DNA of 64,000 nt from Odiellus spinosus. Taxonomy: Eukaryota; Arthropoda; Arachnida; Opiliones; Phalangiidae. The notes beneath the pieces are model-generated. The model was given only the letters and a program-made list of their open reading frames with translations. It had not been told where the DNA came from and ran no database searches. The first letter of the stretch is position 1, and the number at the start of each line of letters is the position of its first letter. A program made the position numbers and the translations under genes. Shown piece by piece: positions 26,838 through 38,350 of the stretch. Location: positions 16,680,501-16,744,500 of the forward strand of contig OY987226.1 in NCBI GenBank assembly GCA_963920705.1, given 5' to 3'.

Positions 26838-28610
26838 TTTTATTGCCGAACTAAGGCCAAAAAAATTAATAAAAATACTACTAAGATCAAAGTTATGAAA
26901 AAAAAAAAAAAAAAAAAATAAGTTAAAATTGTAAAGTTGGGGGAGAAGTTACGAATACCTATAATTACGCCAAAAAACATATTCGCGTAGTTAAAAAAAA
27001 AAAAAAAAAAATTGCTCACTATCAAATTTAAAAAGAAACTGGAGGGGTTAGTTTATAATAATTAATGAAATTTAAAATCATTAAAAAAATCTCAATTATA
27101 AGTTTCAACGCCATGTAAAAAAAAAAGAAATTAAAATTAGGGTATAAAAGTTATTTAAGCAAAAATATTTAAATAGCGTCATAATAACTTTTTGCCTTAT
27201 ATTTAATTTTGAATGTAACAATATCAAAAAAATAACCAACCAAAAAAAAAAATTTAATCACTTTTCCCTTACTATTTAACTTATAGTTTGAATTATTATA
27301 AATTCAATATTCCATAGATAGTTAAATATTAAAAAAAAGTATTGAAAAAAAAAAAGCGAGTCTTAAGTACATATTTAAAAATTAGTTGCCCGATTTGAAA
27401 TTGTTAGAAAAAAAATTAAGTGTTTGAAAAAACAATATTTAAAAAACAAAAAAAAATCAAAGATGTCGCAAATTTCTACAATTATTGTCGTTTAATAAAA
27501 CCCTAAAAATATTCGTATTTTTTGGTAAAAATTAAAAAATCATAAAATTTTATCCAAAAATTTCAAAAATAATGATCGAAAAGCCAAAAATACGAATTAA
27601 TAATATTCAAGATCGGATATAGGGGCTATCCTTTCTTGCTTCTTAAAATAAAAGATGAAAACTAAAAAAGAAATAATATTTAAAAATAATATTAAATAAT
27701 AAAAAACGGGTTTTATGAGATTTTGAAAAAAATTTTAATTCAAGGAACGATCATGATTGTGAAAACTCGCGACGATAAAAATCTTTTTCTATAAATCACT
27801 AAAAAGTACAAAAACGATATTATTAGGTATTACGGAAATATTTAACGAAATAAAATAATTTAAACAAAAGAAAAGTTAATTTTTTTAATTAATATTTAAA
27901 TTTAAATTTATCATAAAATTTAACGAAACGTTCGTTACAAAAAAATCACGGTATAGTTGAAGCTCAAAAAAGTTAAATTTATTTCAAAACAAATCACTCG
28001 AATTAGCCAATTTAATGAATTTATAATTAGTTGTTAATTCTCAGGTATTTTTAACAAAAAAAAACATTAATTTTAATTGTAACAAAAAGTAATTAACACA
28101 AAATGGTTATAGGGGGAAATATTTCTAATACAACGGTGCTATTGTTGTGGTGGAAGGAGTAAATGAAACTATTGTCGGCAATCGTCAGTTAATTTTTAAA
28201 ACAAACAAACAAAAAACCAATTTCTTGAAATAAAAAAAATTAACTAAAAAAATCGGAGTAATATCGAGTTACTCTAACAAAAGTTTACAAAAACAAGAAA
28301 AAAAAATGTAGTTAAGAAAAAGATAAAAAACTCTTGTGATAAATAATATTACCTTTAAAAAAATTTCTGTGTTTTGGGGGACATAAAAAAAATAGAAATT
28401 AAAACTGGTTTACCAACGAGATTAAACTAACAAAAAAAAAAAAAGCTGACATAAGATTGCACGTAAAAAACGTGTTATTCACACACTATCAACGCAGATT
28501 AAACATCTTTTACAAAGGCTACAAAATAACGAAGTCGATGTAAATTTTTCTTTTGGTATAAAAAATAAGATTATAATTATCGGAGTTTTAATTTAATATT
28601 TTTACTTTCA
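24841..28610. other. Block of about 3.8 kb, extremely A-rich on the + strand
   Basis: Nearly every line is dominated by A, with many A runs of 10-35 (for example 25294-25320, 26801-26831, 26895-26918). T runs of comparable length are absent from the same strand. Composition reverts to ordinary AT-rich DNA at the 21-bp satellite (28624). No coding frame and no poly-A-tailed gene body was seen. It could be untranslated sequence of a long transcript or an old A-rich simple-sequence domain. Confidence 0.7.
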
Positions 28611-28623
28611 GTGGTCATTAAGA

Positions 28624-29004
28624 ATTATGTCTTGAAGGAAAGAGGTTATGTCTTGAAGGAAAGAGGTTATGTCTTGAAGGAAAGAGGTTATGTCTTGAAG
28701 GAAAGAGGTTATGTCTTGAAGGAAAGAGGTTATGTCTTGAAGGAAAGAGGTTATGTCTTGAAGGAAAGAGGTTATGTCTTGAAGGAAAGAGGTTATGTCT
28801 TGAAGGAAAGAGGTTATGTCTTGAAGGAAAGAGGTTATGTCTTGAAGGAAAGAGGTTATGTCTTGAAGGAAAGAGGTTATGTCTTGAAGGAAAGAGGTTA
28901 TGTCTTGAAGGAAAGAGGTTATGTCTTGAAGGAAAGAGGTTATGTCTTGAAGGAAAGAGGTTATGTCTTGAAGGAAAGAGGTTATGTCTTGAAGGAAAGA
29001 GGTT
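28624..29004. repeat. 21-bp satellite, about 18 copies
   Basis: The unit ttatgtcttgaaggaaagag+g is repeated essentially without variation. Because 21 is a multiple of 3, both strands stay open (repeating GYVLKER on +, HNLFPSR on -), but there is no gene context. The array starts just after an acceptor-like ttttactttcag. Confidence 0.95.
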
Positions 29005-29019
29005 GAGGCGTTGCGTCAA

Positions 29020-30290
29020 TGTTCGCTATGTGGTTTCAAGAATTAATTTTCTACTCCAAGGAGAACTACGACCTTAAGAAGGTTACTATCCTTTTTTTCA
29101 TTCCTAACCTAGGACCAACCAATTTCCCAGCGCCTTAAACCTCAGTGAAATATATTTGATATATTTTATTCGTTCCATGAAGTTACGTCATCCAAAATAA
29201 AATAAAATCCTTTGAGATAATGGAGTAGGCAGAGAGTAGACATTGCAAAACCATTCGAAATTTTTGTAATCGCGATTATGTTTAGTTAACAACATAGGAG
29301 CTGATGTTTTGAATTTAAATAGAACGCTTCAAAAGGTAAAAAAGTGATTAATTTTATTAAACAAATGACACGTACTGCCCTCCTAGCTAGAGCTTCTCAA
29401 TTGCTATGTTCTCGGTGACTTTTTCTTCAGTAAGCCTCGCCGTTACACTTATGAAATATCTGTATATACACAGGTTCCGCGATTTCGTAGCTGATTACAG
29501 CCTTTGACGAACTCAGTTACGTAATCATTTTAGTACAAAGCTATAGGATTATACACCGCTTTCATGAAATTCGGAGACGGAGTTCAGTCTTTCACATAAT
29601 TTCCCACACTAAGCCTTGCCGCTACACGCAGCACTAAATCTACATTCACATTTTCAACTTTGAAATCGTTTTCAAACAGTTTCGAATGTTGAAATCGAAT
29701 TTCCAAGCTAATAATTCCATTTCTCTAATAAAAGAAGTGAAAAAGTTCACCATCCCACGCGAGAACGGTAGGAAGATCGTAATTCTCCTATGAAAAGTAT
29801 ATTAATTCTTGTTGGTTCCCAATGTTAGTTTGAAAAGGCTTTAGGCCTTTGTAATATGGCTGCCCATGGGGAAATAGAGGAAAAAGTGAAATCTTGGAAG
29901 AAAGAAATAGGATGAAATGAAAATACATGGCTGATCACGGCCCTTTCCAGAATCGCAAGCAATGTCATTTTCATCCAAGGTGAAAGGATGACTATAAATA
30001 TATACTAGCAAGTTTACAGGTGACCTGACGTAACTACGTTATTCACGTTTGTACCAAAAAAAAAAAAAAAAAAAAAAAAATTATAACAATAATAATAAAA
30101 AAATACTATATCCTTTATACCATACTGCCAAGACTATTGAAAATTTTCTGTTATTTCAATGCGATAATATCACCATTCTTGTCGAAGGTCGAAGGTCTAG
30201 GCCTTATGAATTATAACTTTAGCTTTTCAGTGTCTGCCTTCGCCCGCGTAACGTTTGTGGGTGAACTTGAATCGATTATCAAAAATAATC
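29020..30290. other. Intergenic region before the methyltransferase pair
   Basis: AT-rich DNA without assembled exons. Segment 29610-29720 resembles the dispersed family seen at 6527-6745. A run of about 24 A lies near 30057-30080. Confidence 0.55.
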
Positions 30291-30360
30291 CATCTTGATT
30301 TGAAGTGGTGGAAATTCTCTGTCATTATCGCGAGAGTTATTTGAAACAAGAAGTAAGATT

Positions 30361-30366
30361 TTTATT
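30361..30366 (-). terminator. Poly(A) signal AATAAA of methyltransferase copy A
   Basis: AATAAA on the - strand about 30 bp after the stop codon at 30397. The equivalent site is conserved in copy B. Confidence 0.55.
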
Positions 30367-30396
30367 TTAGACAATATTTATGTACAGAAATCATTT

Positions 30397-33235
30397 TTAA
30401 TTTTTTAAAACTTGCATGCTGTAAAACATTCCTTCTATGTCGTTGTAGTATTTGGGCAATAGTTTGGGTGCTTGGTAGTATTTCCAAACACCATCAAGCA
30501 CGTATTTATCCATTGTTTTTTGTATATTTTCAGCAGTGTACTGGGGTGCCTCGTCGGCGTAATATCCAGGTAGCTTAGAGCCCCAACATACCAATCCTCC
30601 TGCAAAATTACGAGTTATTGACACCCTGACTGTTATCACGTTCAAGAGGAGCTACCGTACCTGGTTTCACAACTTTACTCAATTCTAGCAGATCTTCGTG
30701 GTGAAGATGACCTGGACATAACATACCGGACATAATGGCCACATCGTAAGTTCCTATGACAACATTGAGAAAATGATACGTAAACAGGAAAAAATGGTAC
30801 AAAAAGAAATTTGGAAGAAACTTTTTAAACACGTTAGTTTTTTTAAGTTAAGGACACTTCAAGCATGGGCCAAGAAACGATAAATCCAGGACATGACTCT
30901 TCCCCGTTTGAGGGAATAAAATTTTCGGTCGGCCAAACAAACAGCCTTCGTACAGCGTGTGACGTCATATGACGTCACTTTGCTCCCAAAACGCCATACC
31001 TTTGACTGTACAAACTTGACCCCAAAAAACGCGTCATCACCGTAGCCTGTTTCTTTTAGTAGACGCTAGAGTCATGTCCTGGATTTATCGTTTCTTGGCC
31101 CATGCTTCAAGGCTCGATGACTAAAATGTTTCAGTTTTAATTGAAAAGATCGTAGTGACACAGGGCCGTCACTAGCCAAAAATTTCAATGGTTAAACGCT
31201 AAAAGCAAATTTAGGAAAAGCCGCACCCCCTCCCTGACTAGCACAGCCCACGGTTTATGCGCAAGCAGAGTCTAGTTATGGTAGAGTCCATTTGCTATCC
31301 GCACCCACTCCGGTGACGGTTTGAATCGATCCCAAGGCCTAGCTTAAGTAGCATCGGTTGGTTTTTCAATTTGGTAGGGCTATATTGGGCAAACTTTTTC
31401 TATTCTAATCTATAAGAAAATTTTAAAATATTGATCCAAGGTACACACTGAATTTAATTACCCTAAATAGTGTTTAAATTAATTTGTAAATTTTGCCAAA
31501 ATTTGAATAATAGTAAATATAAATTCTTACCAATCATGATTTCATCATGGGCCAAGAAATCCAGGACATGACTCTAGCGTCTACTAAAAGAAACAGGCTA
31601 CGTCATCACCGTACCGTGATGACGCGTTTTTTGGGATCAAGTTTGTACAGTCAAAGGTATGGCGTTTTGGGAGCAAAGTGACGTCATATGACGTCACACG
31701 CTGTACGAAGGCTGTTTGTTTGGCCGACCGAGAATTTTATTCCCTCAAACGGGGAAGAGTCATGTCCTGGATTTATCGTTTCTTGGCCCATGATTTCAGC
31801 CTTCAATAGCTCTTGTAATGTACTTACATTAAAAGATGATGCCGGCGTTTGACGTTCAACAAACGCCGGCCTATTTTTTTTTTTTTTTTTTTTTTTTAAT
31901 GTTAAGACGTTACAAGCGCTGATGAAGGTTGAAATAATAATTGGTCCAAATATACTTTTATTCAAACTATACCTAACTTTAGAAGTAACTTTTGCTTAAA
32001 TGTGCGAAGGTATACTACCCCAAGCAATCCCAACGAAAGTGAAGGGGTCTTCGACACGATGAAAGTGTTGTTATCCCAATTAATTTTTTGAACAGATTTT
32101 GCAAGGTACTTAATCTCTAATTAAAAATAACGGGAAAACCTCTTTCTAGCCATACCTTTAGCAAATGGCAGAGGTTGGCCGAGTTTAACAAAACAGTCGT
32201 AGTAATTTTTGTACATTTTGTCTCTCTTGGCTTTTTCAACCAACTTTGATGGTTCTATGGCGTCCAGATTATTGTAACCTCTCTTTCTTAGCTAAACGGG
32301 AGAGTCAAGCAGTTTACCAACAATTACCGGCTATAGAGAACGGAATTGATAGATTAAAATTTACACACTTCAGCCCCAAGTTTTCCAGTTCCTGCACCGA
32401 CGTCCAATATCCTTACATCTTTGTCCAAGCCTAATTCCGCGAAAGATTCGACAACTAGCAATGGACCGTTGAATCCGATTTTGACCATCGCCTGCATAAA
32501 GTATTAGTGTGTGGTTAGAAATTTCTGAAGGTTATCTGGATAAGCCAACAATTATTTGAAATCGTATTTCAACGATTTCTTAGTCAAACTTTAATTTGTA
32601 GCACAATTTAAAATGAATGTGGGATATTTGGGCAGTTGGGGTATATATATATCCATGTTCAGATAGACATTTTGAAAATTACTTAAAATAAGCGACTAAG
32701 TTGCGTAAAATAAACTTAGGTTGGAATAACTCAGAGCCGAATATCTCACGGGCTTGTACACAACTTTACAATTCCGCTGTTAATACGGTAAGAGGAAAGG
32801 TGATTATTCAAATCCGACCGGTGAAGCAAAACTATCTTCACCGGTGTTTCAATGTAACATCTGACGGGAACTATGCTTCACCATGGAAAATTCTAAGGAC
32901 AGCAACTAAATGGTAGAGTGGCAGCACGTTGATCAGGAGTTTGTGCACGGCATTGCCGGAATAACACCCTTTAGGCCCCATTTGCAGATACAATAACATG
33001 AATTATTTTCTCTGTGTCAATAGGCCGCAGCCTGCTTGTTAGTTCGGCTCTGGTGCACGCAGCTCAAATTTCAACCGTGATTCAAAATTGATTTCACGGA
33101 GGGTTTAATTTTACTTACATTGTCGTAGTTGTCATACCAGTCGCTGTATATTTCTCTAGTTTCGACGACATTTCTGTCTTTGGTAACGTAGTTTTTTACG
33201 TACTCGAAGGAATTTTTATCAACTTCGGTTGTCAT
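30397..33235 (-). CDS. METTL27: METTL27-like SAM-dependent methyltransferase, copy A
   Basis: Five exons on the - strand: 33235-33119, 32491-32369, 32291-32156, 30753-30661, 30599-30397. Joined in phase they give 223 aa. This is a Rossmann-fold class I methyltransferase. Motif I (ILDVGAGTGKLG, about residues 67-78) binds S-adenosylmethionine; the acidic residue in LDAIEPS (about 89-95) would contact the ribose; TYDVAIMSGML (about 127-137) is the motif IV region and KPGGLVCW the motif VI region. The N-terminal YSDWYDNYD and the overall length match the WBSCR27/METTL27 family, whose physiological substrate is not settled. No signal peptide or membrane span, so probably cytosolic. The tandem paralogue is at 34565-36539. 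Intron 3 (1.4 kb) carries two MITE copies and a foldback element. Start chosen at the ATG that gives MTTEVDKNSFEY. Confidence 0.9.
30864..31104. mobile_element. MITE M1 copy 1 (241 bp, 37-bp TIRs, 7-bp TSD)
   Basis: The termini catgggccaagaaacgat and atcgtttcttggcccatg are perfect inverted repeats extending 37 bp. It is flanked on both sides by cttcaag. The paralogous intron (35025-35040) has the empty site acttcaaggctc with a single cttcaag, which proves the boundaries. The centre contains TGACGTCATATGACGTCA at 30960-30977. Confidence 0.9.
31467..31980. mobile_element. FB-1 family foldback element with MITE M1 nested inside
   Basis: The left arm (ttaccaatcatgatttca, then gccttcaatagctcttgtaa after the nested MITE) is mirrored by the right arm (cttaa...gttacaagcgctgatgaa, then ggttgaaataataattggtc). 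The same words occur in FB-1 at 11750-11805. The centre has a small hairpin (gccggcgtttg / caaacgccggc) and a T run. It is absent from the paralogous intron of copy B. Confidence 0.7.
31546..31792. mobile_element. MITE M1 copy 2 (inverted, nested)
   Basis: Same element as 30864-31104 in opposite orientation. The left terminus has lost six bases (gggccaagaaatccagg). It is flanked by atttcat and atttcag, a one-mismatch 7-bp duplication, inside the arm of an FB-1 type element. The palindrome TGACGTCATATGACGTCA is retained at 31679-31696. Confidence 0.88.
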
Positions 33236-34493
33236 TTGGACTCCAAGACAAAATATTAATTATTTAATTATACTATTTTTATCACCTTGAAGAAAGAGAG
33301 CTTAGACAAAATTGATCTTGGCATTGACACCCAACACTTAATACTGTAGTTTCAACAGAACTAGAAACTTTTATCGGACGTTCATTTTATTATCGGTAGA
33401 ATGCTGTGCGGTTTACGATCGAAGTCTAGTTTATATACAAAGATAACATTTTTGGTAAATGTTTTCTATAACACTTTTATTCAATAGTTATTTTTAAACT
33501 AGAGCTGTATCCGAGGCGCAGTGATACTCGAAGTTAAATATCGGAGGATTCTTGAGTAGTCTTGCAAACTTATGGGGAACAAGATTACAAGGCGTAAAAT
33601 AATTTTATCGCAATTTCATCCACGTCGAAAATTATGTTGCATATCCGTACAACGTGAATGTTTTCGGTGCTTAGTTTATGTTAGTCTAGCTAAAATTTGA
33701 TGATTTGTCGTAAAGATTTTATCAACAACATTTTAATTTTGTAACTGGAGCTTCGCGTATCGAAAAAATTTCCTAAACCGAAAATACAAGACAAAGTACT
33801 TTTAAGGTTTCTTTGGGTCATGGGTCTACAATATTTAACAGTACTAAGACAAAAAGCAAAATCCTTCTTCAATCAATATACCAAATTACCAATACAATGC
33901 CAAGATCCATAGCAACTATTTGAACCAATTTTGAAACTGTTTTGAAAATATACCAGTTTTGTTGATAGAATGAGGTTGAACTGTTAAATAAAAGTATATA
34001 TATTTAAGTAGTCTTAATGCGTCAGGTATTGTTAGTCAGCGTCATTGTTTAAGGGAGACACGCAGCAAAATAAATTCCGTTCAACCCTGTTGAAATGGGT
34101 GTAGTATGGTCTAAAAACCCTCGTTTCAAAGATTCACCCAAAAATATTCGATAGTTTTCTCGGATAGAGTATTTTAAATTCGCATTTGTACCTTATTTTA
34201 GAAGAGAAATAATTTTTTTTAGAAAAAGGGAATGGCCTTTTACGGCCATTTGTATCTCTTGTCAATCTTCATTTAGACCGTTGGCGAAGAATCGAGCTTT
34301 TGCCTCAAAACAATCAAGCTTTTCTTTTAAGCCACGTTAATAGTTACACCAAGTGACAAAGAAGCGAATATCAAAATTAATTTGTTAAAAGCTTCTATTC
34401 GAAAAGCGAAAGCAAAATTTTCCAAAAAAATATCAATCTTGCTTCTATAAATGATGGAAATTATCTATAACTATTTAAAACGAAAGTAAGATT

Positions 34494-34499
34494 TTTATT
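34494..34499 (-). terminator. Poly(A) signal AATAAA of methyltransferase copy B
   Basis: AATAAA on the - strand about 65 bp downstream of the stop at 34565, in the conserved block shared with copy A. Confidence 0.5.
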
Positions 34500-34564
34500 T
34501 TTGGAAATATATTTACGTACAGAAAATTTTTAATTTTGGTTTTATTATCAAGCATTTGTCAAAT

Positions 34565-36539
34565 TTAATTTTTTAAAACTTGCATGCTGTAAAACATTCC
34601 TTCTATGTCGTCGTAGTACTTTGGCAATAGTTTTGGTGCTTGGTAGTATTTCCAAACGCCATCAAGCACATATTTATCCATTGTTTTTTGTATATTTTCA
34701 GCAGTGTACTGCGGTGCCTCGTCGGCGTAATATCCAGGTATCTTAGAGCTCCAACATACCAGTCCACCTGTAAAATTACGCGTTAATGACCCCATGACTG
34801 TTACCAACTTCATAACGAGCTACCTTACCAGGTTTCACAACTTTGGTCAATTCTAGCAGATCTTCGTGATGAAGATGACCTGGACATAACATACCGGACA
34901 TAATGGCCACATCGTAAGTTCCTAAGACCACGAGATAATAATACGTAAACCGAAAAAATGGTGCAAAAGGGAATTTGCAAGATTAGGAAGAAACATTTTG
35001 AACATATTTTTTTAATTTGATAAGGACACTTCAAGGCTCAAGAAAAATTAATAGTTAATTATCCCACAAAATTTTCGGTTTTTTTATTTCCGTATTTTAA
35101 CTTTTTAATGACATGATAGCATTGCCACAGAAATGTAAATTTTTCGTTATATTTTTCTTATAATTAAATCTACGCTAATGACTAAAATGTTCCATTCGTA
35201 CTACAGCATTTGATTTGAAACCGATTTGCAAGCTTCAGTTTCGATTGACAAGATCGTAACGACGCAGGCCGTCAACAGCCAAAAACTGTCATGTCTAAAC
35301 GCTAAAAGCTAATTTTAAGTAGAGCTGTCTTACAATGGGGAATATAAGTGCATAAGAACTTCTAACGTTTCTTGCTAAAATATGCGAAGCAATACTACCC
35401 CAAGCAATCCCAACGGAAATGAAGGGGTCTTCGACAGATGAAAGTGTTGTTATTTCAATTAATTTTTTGAACACATCGTGCAGGGTACTTTCCCTTTAAT
35501 TGGAAGTAACGGGAAAAGCTCCTTCTAACAAGATACATACCTTTAGCAAATGGCAGAGGTTGACCGAGTTTAACAAAACAGTCGTAGTAATTTTTGTACA
35601 TTTTGTCTCTCTTGGCTTTTTCAACCATTTTTGATGGTTCTATGGCGTCTAGGTTATTGTAACCTCTCTTTCTTAGCTAAACGGGAGAGTCAAGCAGTTT
35701 ACCAACAAGTACCGACTATAGAGAACGGTATTGATAGATTAAAATATACGCACTTCTGCCCCTAGTTTTCCAGTTCCTGCACCGACGTCTAAAATCCTTA
35801 CATCTTTGTCCAGGCCTAATTCTGCGAAAGATTCGGCCACTCGCAATGGTCCGTTGAATCCGATGTTGACCATCGCCTGCATAAAAGATTCCAGTGCGTG
35901 GTTAGAAATTTCTGAAGGTCATCTTTTACTCTATATCACTGGGTATGCCAACAATAATTTTAAATTGTATTTAACACTTGCAACAAAATTAATCCACCTT
36001 TATTTCTATGAAATTTTTTTTATGAACTGTGTCCATGCTGGAGTCTTTTTCTACAGCGTTGTTAATACGGTGAACACGGCTGTTTTTTCAAATCCTACCA
36101 AAGAAGCAACATTATCTTCACAGACGTGTGTTTAAATTGTAACACCTGACGGGAAATAACCAAGTAGCAAATATGGATATTAAAACATCTTAGGAACTCG
36201 TAACTGCTTTTCCATGGAACATTCCAAGGACATCAACTAAATGTGAGTGTAGCAGCACGTGATCATGAGTTTGTGCACGGCATTGGCATTGCCGGATTAA
36301 CATCCTTATTGAGGGACAATTTGCCATTACATGTGTTTTTTCTCTGAGCTCATAGGCAGCGCACGCGGTTCAAATTTAAACCGTGTTTCAAAATTGATTT
36401 CACGGACGGTTTCATTTGTACTTACAGTGTCATAGTTGTCATACCAGTCGGTGTATATTTCTCTAGTTTCGTCGACCTTTCTGTCCTTGGTAACGTAGTT
36501 TAGGTACTCGAAGGAAGTTTTATCAACTGCGGTTGTCAT
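34565..36539 (-). CDS. METTL27: METTL27-like SAM-dependent methyltransferase, copy B
   Basis: Five exons on the - strand: 36539-36426, 35876-35754, 35676-35541, 34921-34829, 34767-34565, giving 222 aa. Exon lengths are identical to copy A except exon 1, which is one codon shorter. All key residues are kept: LDVGAGTG (SAM loop), LDAIEPS, YDVAIMSGML, KPGGLVCW. Differences from copy A are few and mostly conservative (for example S/T in YTDWYDNYD, KIPGYY for KLPGYY, YDDIEG for YNDIEG), so both copies look functional and the duplication is fairly young. It is the outer copy, nearest to Nup188 and divergent from it with about 1.8 kb between start codons. A TATA box lies about 100 bp upstream of the start. 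Substrate unknown. Confidence 0.9.
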
Positions 36540-36640
36540 TTTGACTAAAAGTCTACACTAATATTAATATAATAATATTTTTTTGAAGAATGAGGCCTTG
36601 AGAGTTGAGACAAAATGGATCTCTGCATTGACATTCAACC

Positions 36641-36648
36641 CTTATATA
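36641..36648 (-). promoter_or_regulatory. TATA box of methyltransferase copy B
   Basis: The - strand reads agTATATAAGG about 100 bp before the ATG at 36539, a consensus TATA element. The aligned position in copy A reads gTATTAAGt, a weakened version. Confidence 0.5.
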
Positions 36649-37466
36649 CTGTATATTATACCCCTTGAATAGAGCCAGAAACTTTTATCGGACGTTAATT
36701 TTATTATCGGTAGAATACTTTGTGGTTTACGATCGAAGTCTAGTCAAAAAGATAATATTTTTGGTAAATTTTATAACAATTTTGTGCAAGAGTTATTTGT
36801 AGCCGAGACGCAGTGATACCAGATGTTAAATATCGTAGTAATTTAAGTAGTCTTGCAAACTTGCGGCGAAGATTATAAGGCATAAAATATTCAATCGTCA
36901 TTTCTTCCACGTCAACAATTATGTTGCATCTCTTTACAACGTGGATGTGTTCGGTGTTTAAGAATATATTATCAAATAGTTTCAGTTTATATTAGTCTAG
37001 CTAAAATTAGATAGTTTATCGTGAAACCTTTATCAACAACATTTTAATTTTTGCAACTGGAGCTTCGCGTATCGAAAATTTCCACAAACCAAAATTACAA
37101 AGTGTATATACCCAAAACAAAAAGCAAAATCCTTGTTTAATCCAGTACTATGCCAAGACCAGCAACTATTTGAACCAATTTTGAAAATATTTTGAAAATG
37201 TACGTTTTGTCGATAGAATCAGGCTAAACTCTTAAATAAAAGTAAATATATTTAAAGGGACTATCTGCGATTTTTAAAGCTCCTTTAAAGTCGATTTCTT
37301 TTCTTGCCTAGCTGACGACCTTGACAATCAAAGGTCAAAGCAAGGCTATATTCATAATGGAAGACGATTTAAATTAGCAAATAGTAGATATGGTCTTTAA
37401 GTAATCTAAATGCGCCAGGTGTTGCTAGTCTACTCCATTGGTATAGGGAGACACACAGCAAATTAA

Positions 37467-38350
37467 ATAGTCACTCCCTTTAATTTCTATAACTATAACT
37501 TTCAAATTACTTAGACAATGTTTTTCATATTTCTTTCACCATTAATTTATAATTTCTGGACCGTCACCGGTTTGAAACTCTTACGTATGAATGCACTTTT
37601 TGAAATGCAAAGGAAAACAAGTTTTTTTACTAACCAGTCTCGGAAAATAATTTAATAATATTTTAAGTTAATCATCATGATCAGCAATTGAATTAGCTTA
37701 ACAAGTGCAATTAGGAGAGGAAGTGAGACTGTACTGTAAAATCCACAGACTTTGATATGCTTTCTAAGAGGTAATTTAAATTGACTTTTGTTGTAAAGTG
37801 AGGACGCGACACGACTATTAACGGTGGTCAGGCTGGGCCATAATTAAAAACTGGGGTTCTTATTTTTTGAATTAGACTGTGAAAGCGAGCTAAAATATAA
37901 TTTATTATCTTTATCAATTAACCAAAAACCACGATAAAAATTCAAAAACTGAATTCAAAATAAAGAACGCAATACTGCGAATGGATTTATGACCTTGTAA
38001 AAAATATAAATAATTACTCAATTGCCAGTTATATATATGATATCCAAGGTACCAGCAAGTACTTTTTCTTATCTGACAAATGTCCAGTAACCACGCTCGA
38101 AAATTAAGTTTTCAAAATTTTTGGGACCTGTGCTTATTTCCGTCCCTCTACGCTTCTTCTTTGATGATGTCTGCTAGAATGACTGCTTGCGCTTGTTGTG
38201 GCGGGATTCGGGAAAGGAAGCAACCTCGGTCCCTTGGATCTTAAATTTTTGCCAATTACTACCGGAAAAATGACTGTTTTACGGTAATATTAACAGTTTA
38301 GTTCTTAAATAATAAAAACACCCTTCTAATGAATAAATTTATAAAGGTCA
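37467..38350. other. Intergenic spacer between methyltransferase B and Nup188
   Basis: Unit B duplication sequence ends near 37466; the remaining 0.9 kb is AT-rich and without exons. The Nup188 promoter should lie in its 3' part, but no TATA box or clear initiator is visible there. Confidence 0.5.

Larger units (their letters stand above)
30290..34077. repeat. Tandem segmental duplication, unit A (methyltransferase copy A)
   Basis: Matches 34440-37466 through exons, introns, 3' flank (gtaagatttttatttt) and 5' flank (agaaacttttatcggacgtt, tttacgatcgaagtctag, gggagacacgcagcaaa). Unit A is longer mainly because of transposons in intron 3. Confidence 0.85.
34440..37466. repeat. Tandem segmental duplication, unit B (methyltransferase copy B)
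   Basis: Partner of 30290-34077. Unit B has an extra stretch of roughly 140 bp (about 37256-37395) not found in unit A and lacks the transposons of intron 3. Confidence 0.8.

Noticed and set aside
26840-27025. Phe-rich membrane-like frame on the - strand
   Set aside because: Translation of poly-A runs (TTT codons) in the A-rich domain; not a transmembrane protein.
28611-29019. 131-133 aa proteins made of GYVLKER or HNLFPSR repeats
   Set aside because: Pure translation of a 21-bp satellite with no promoter, splice partner or unique sequence; not called as a gene.
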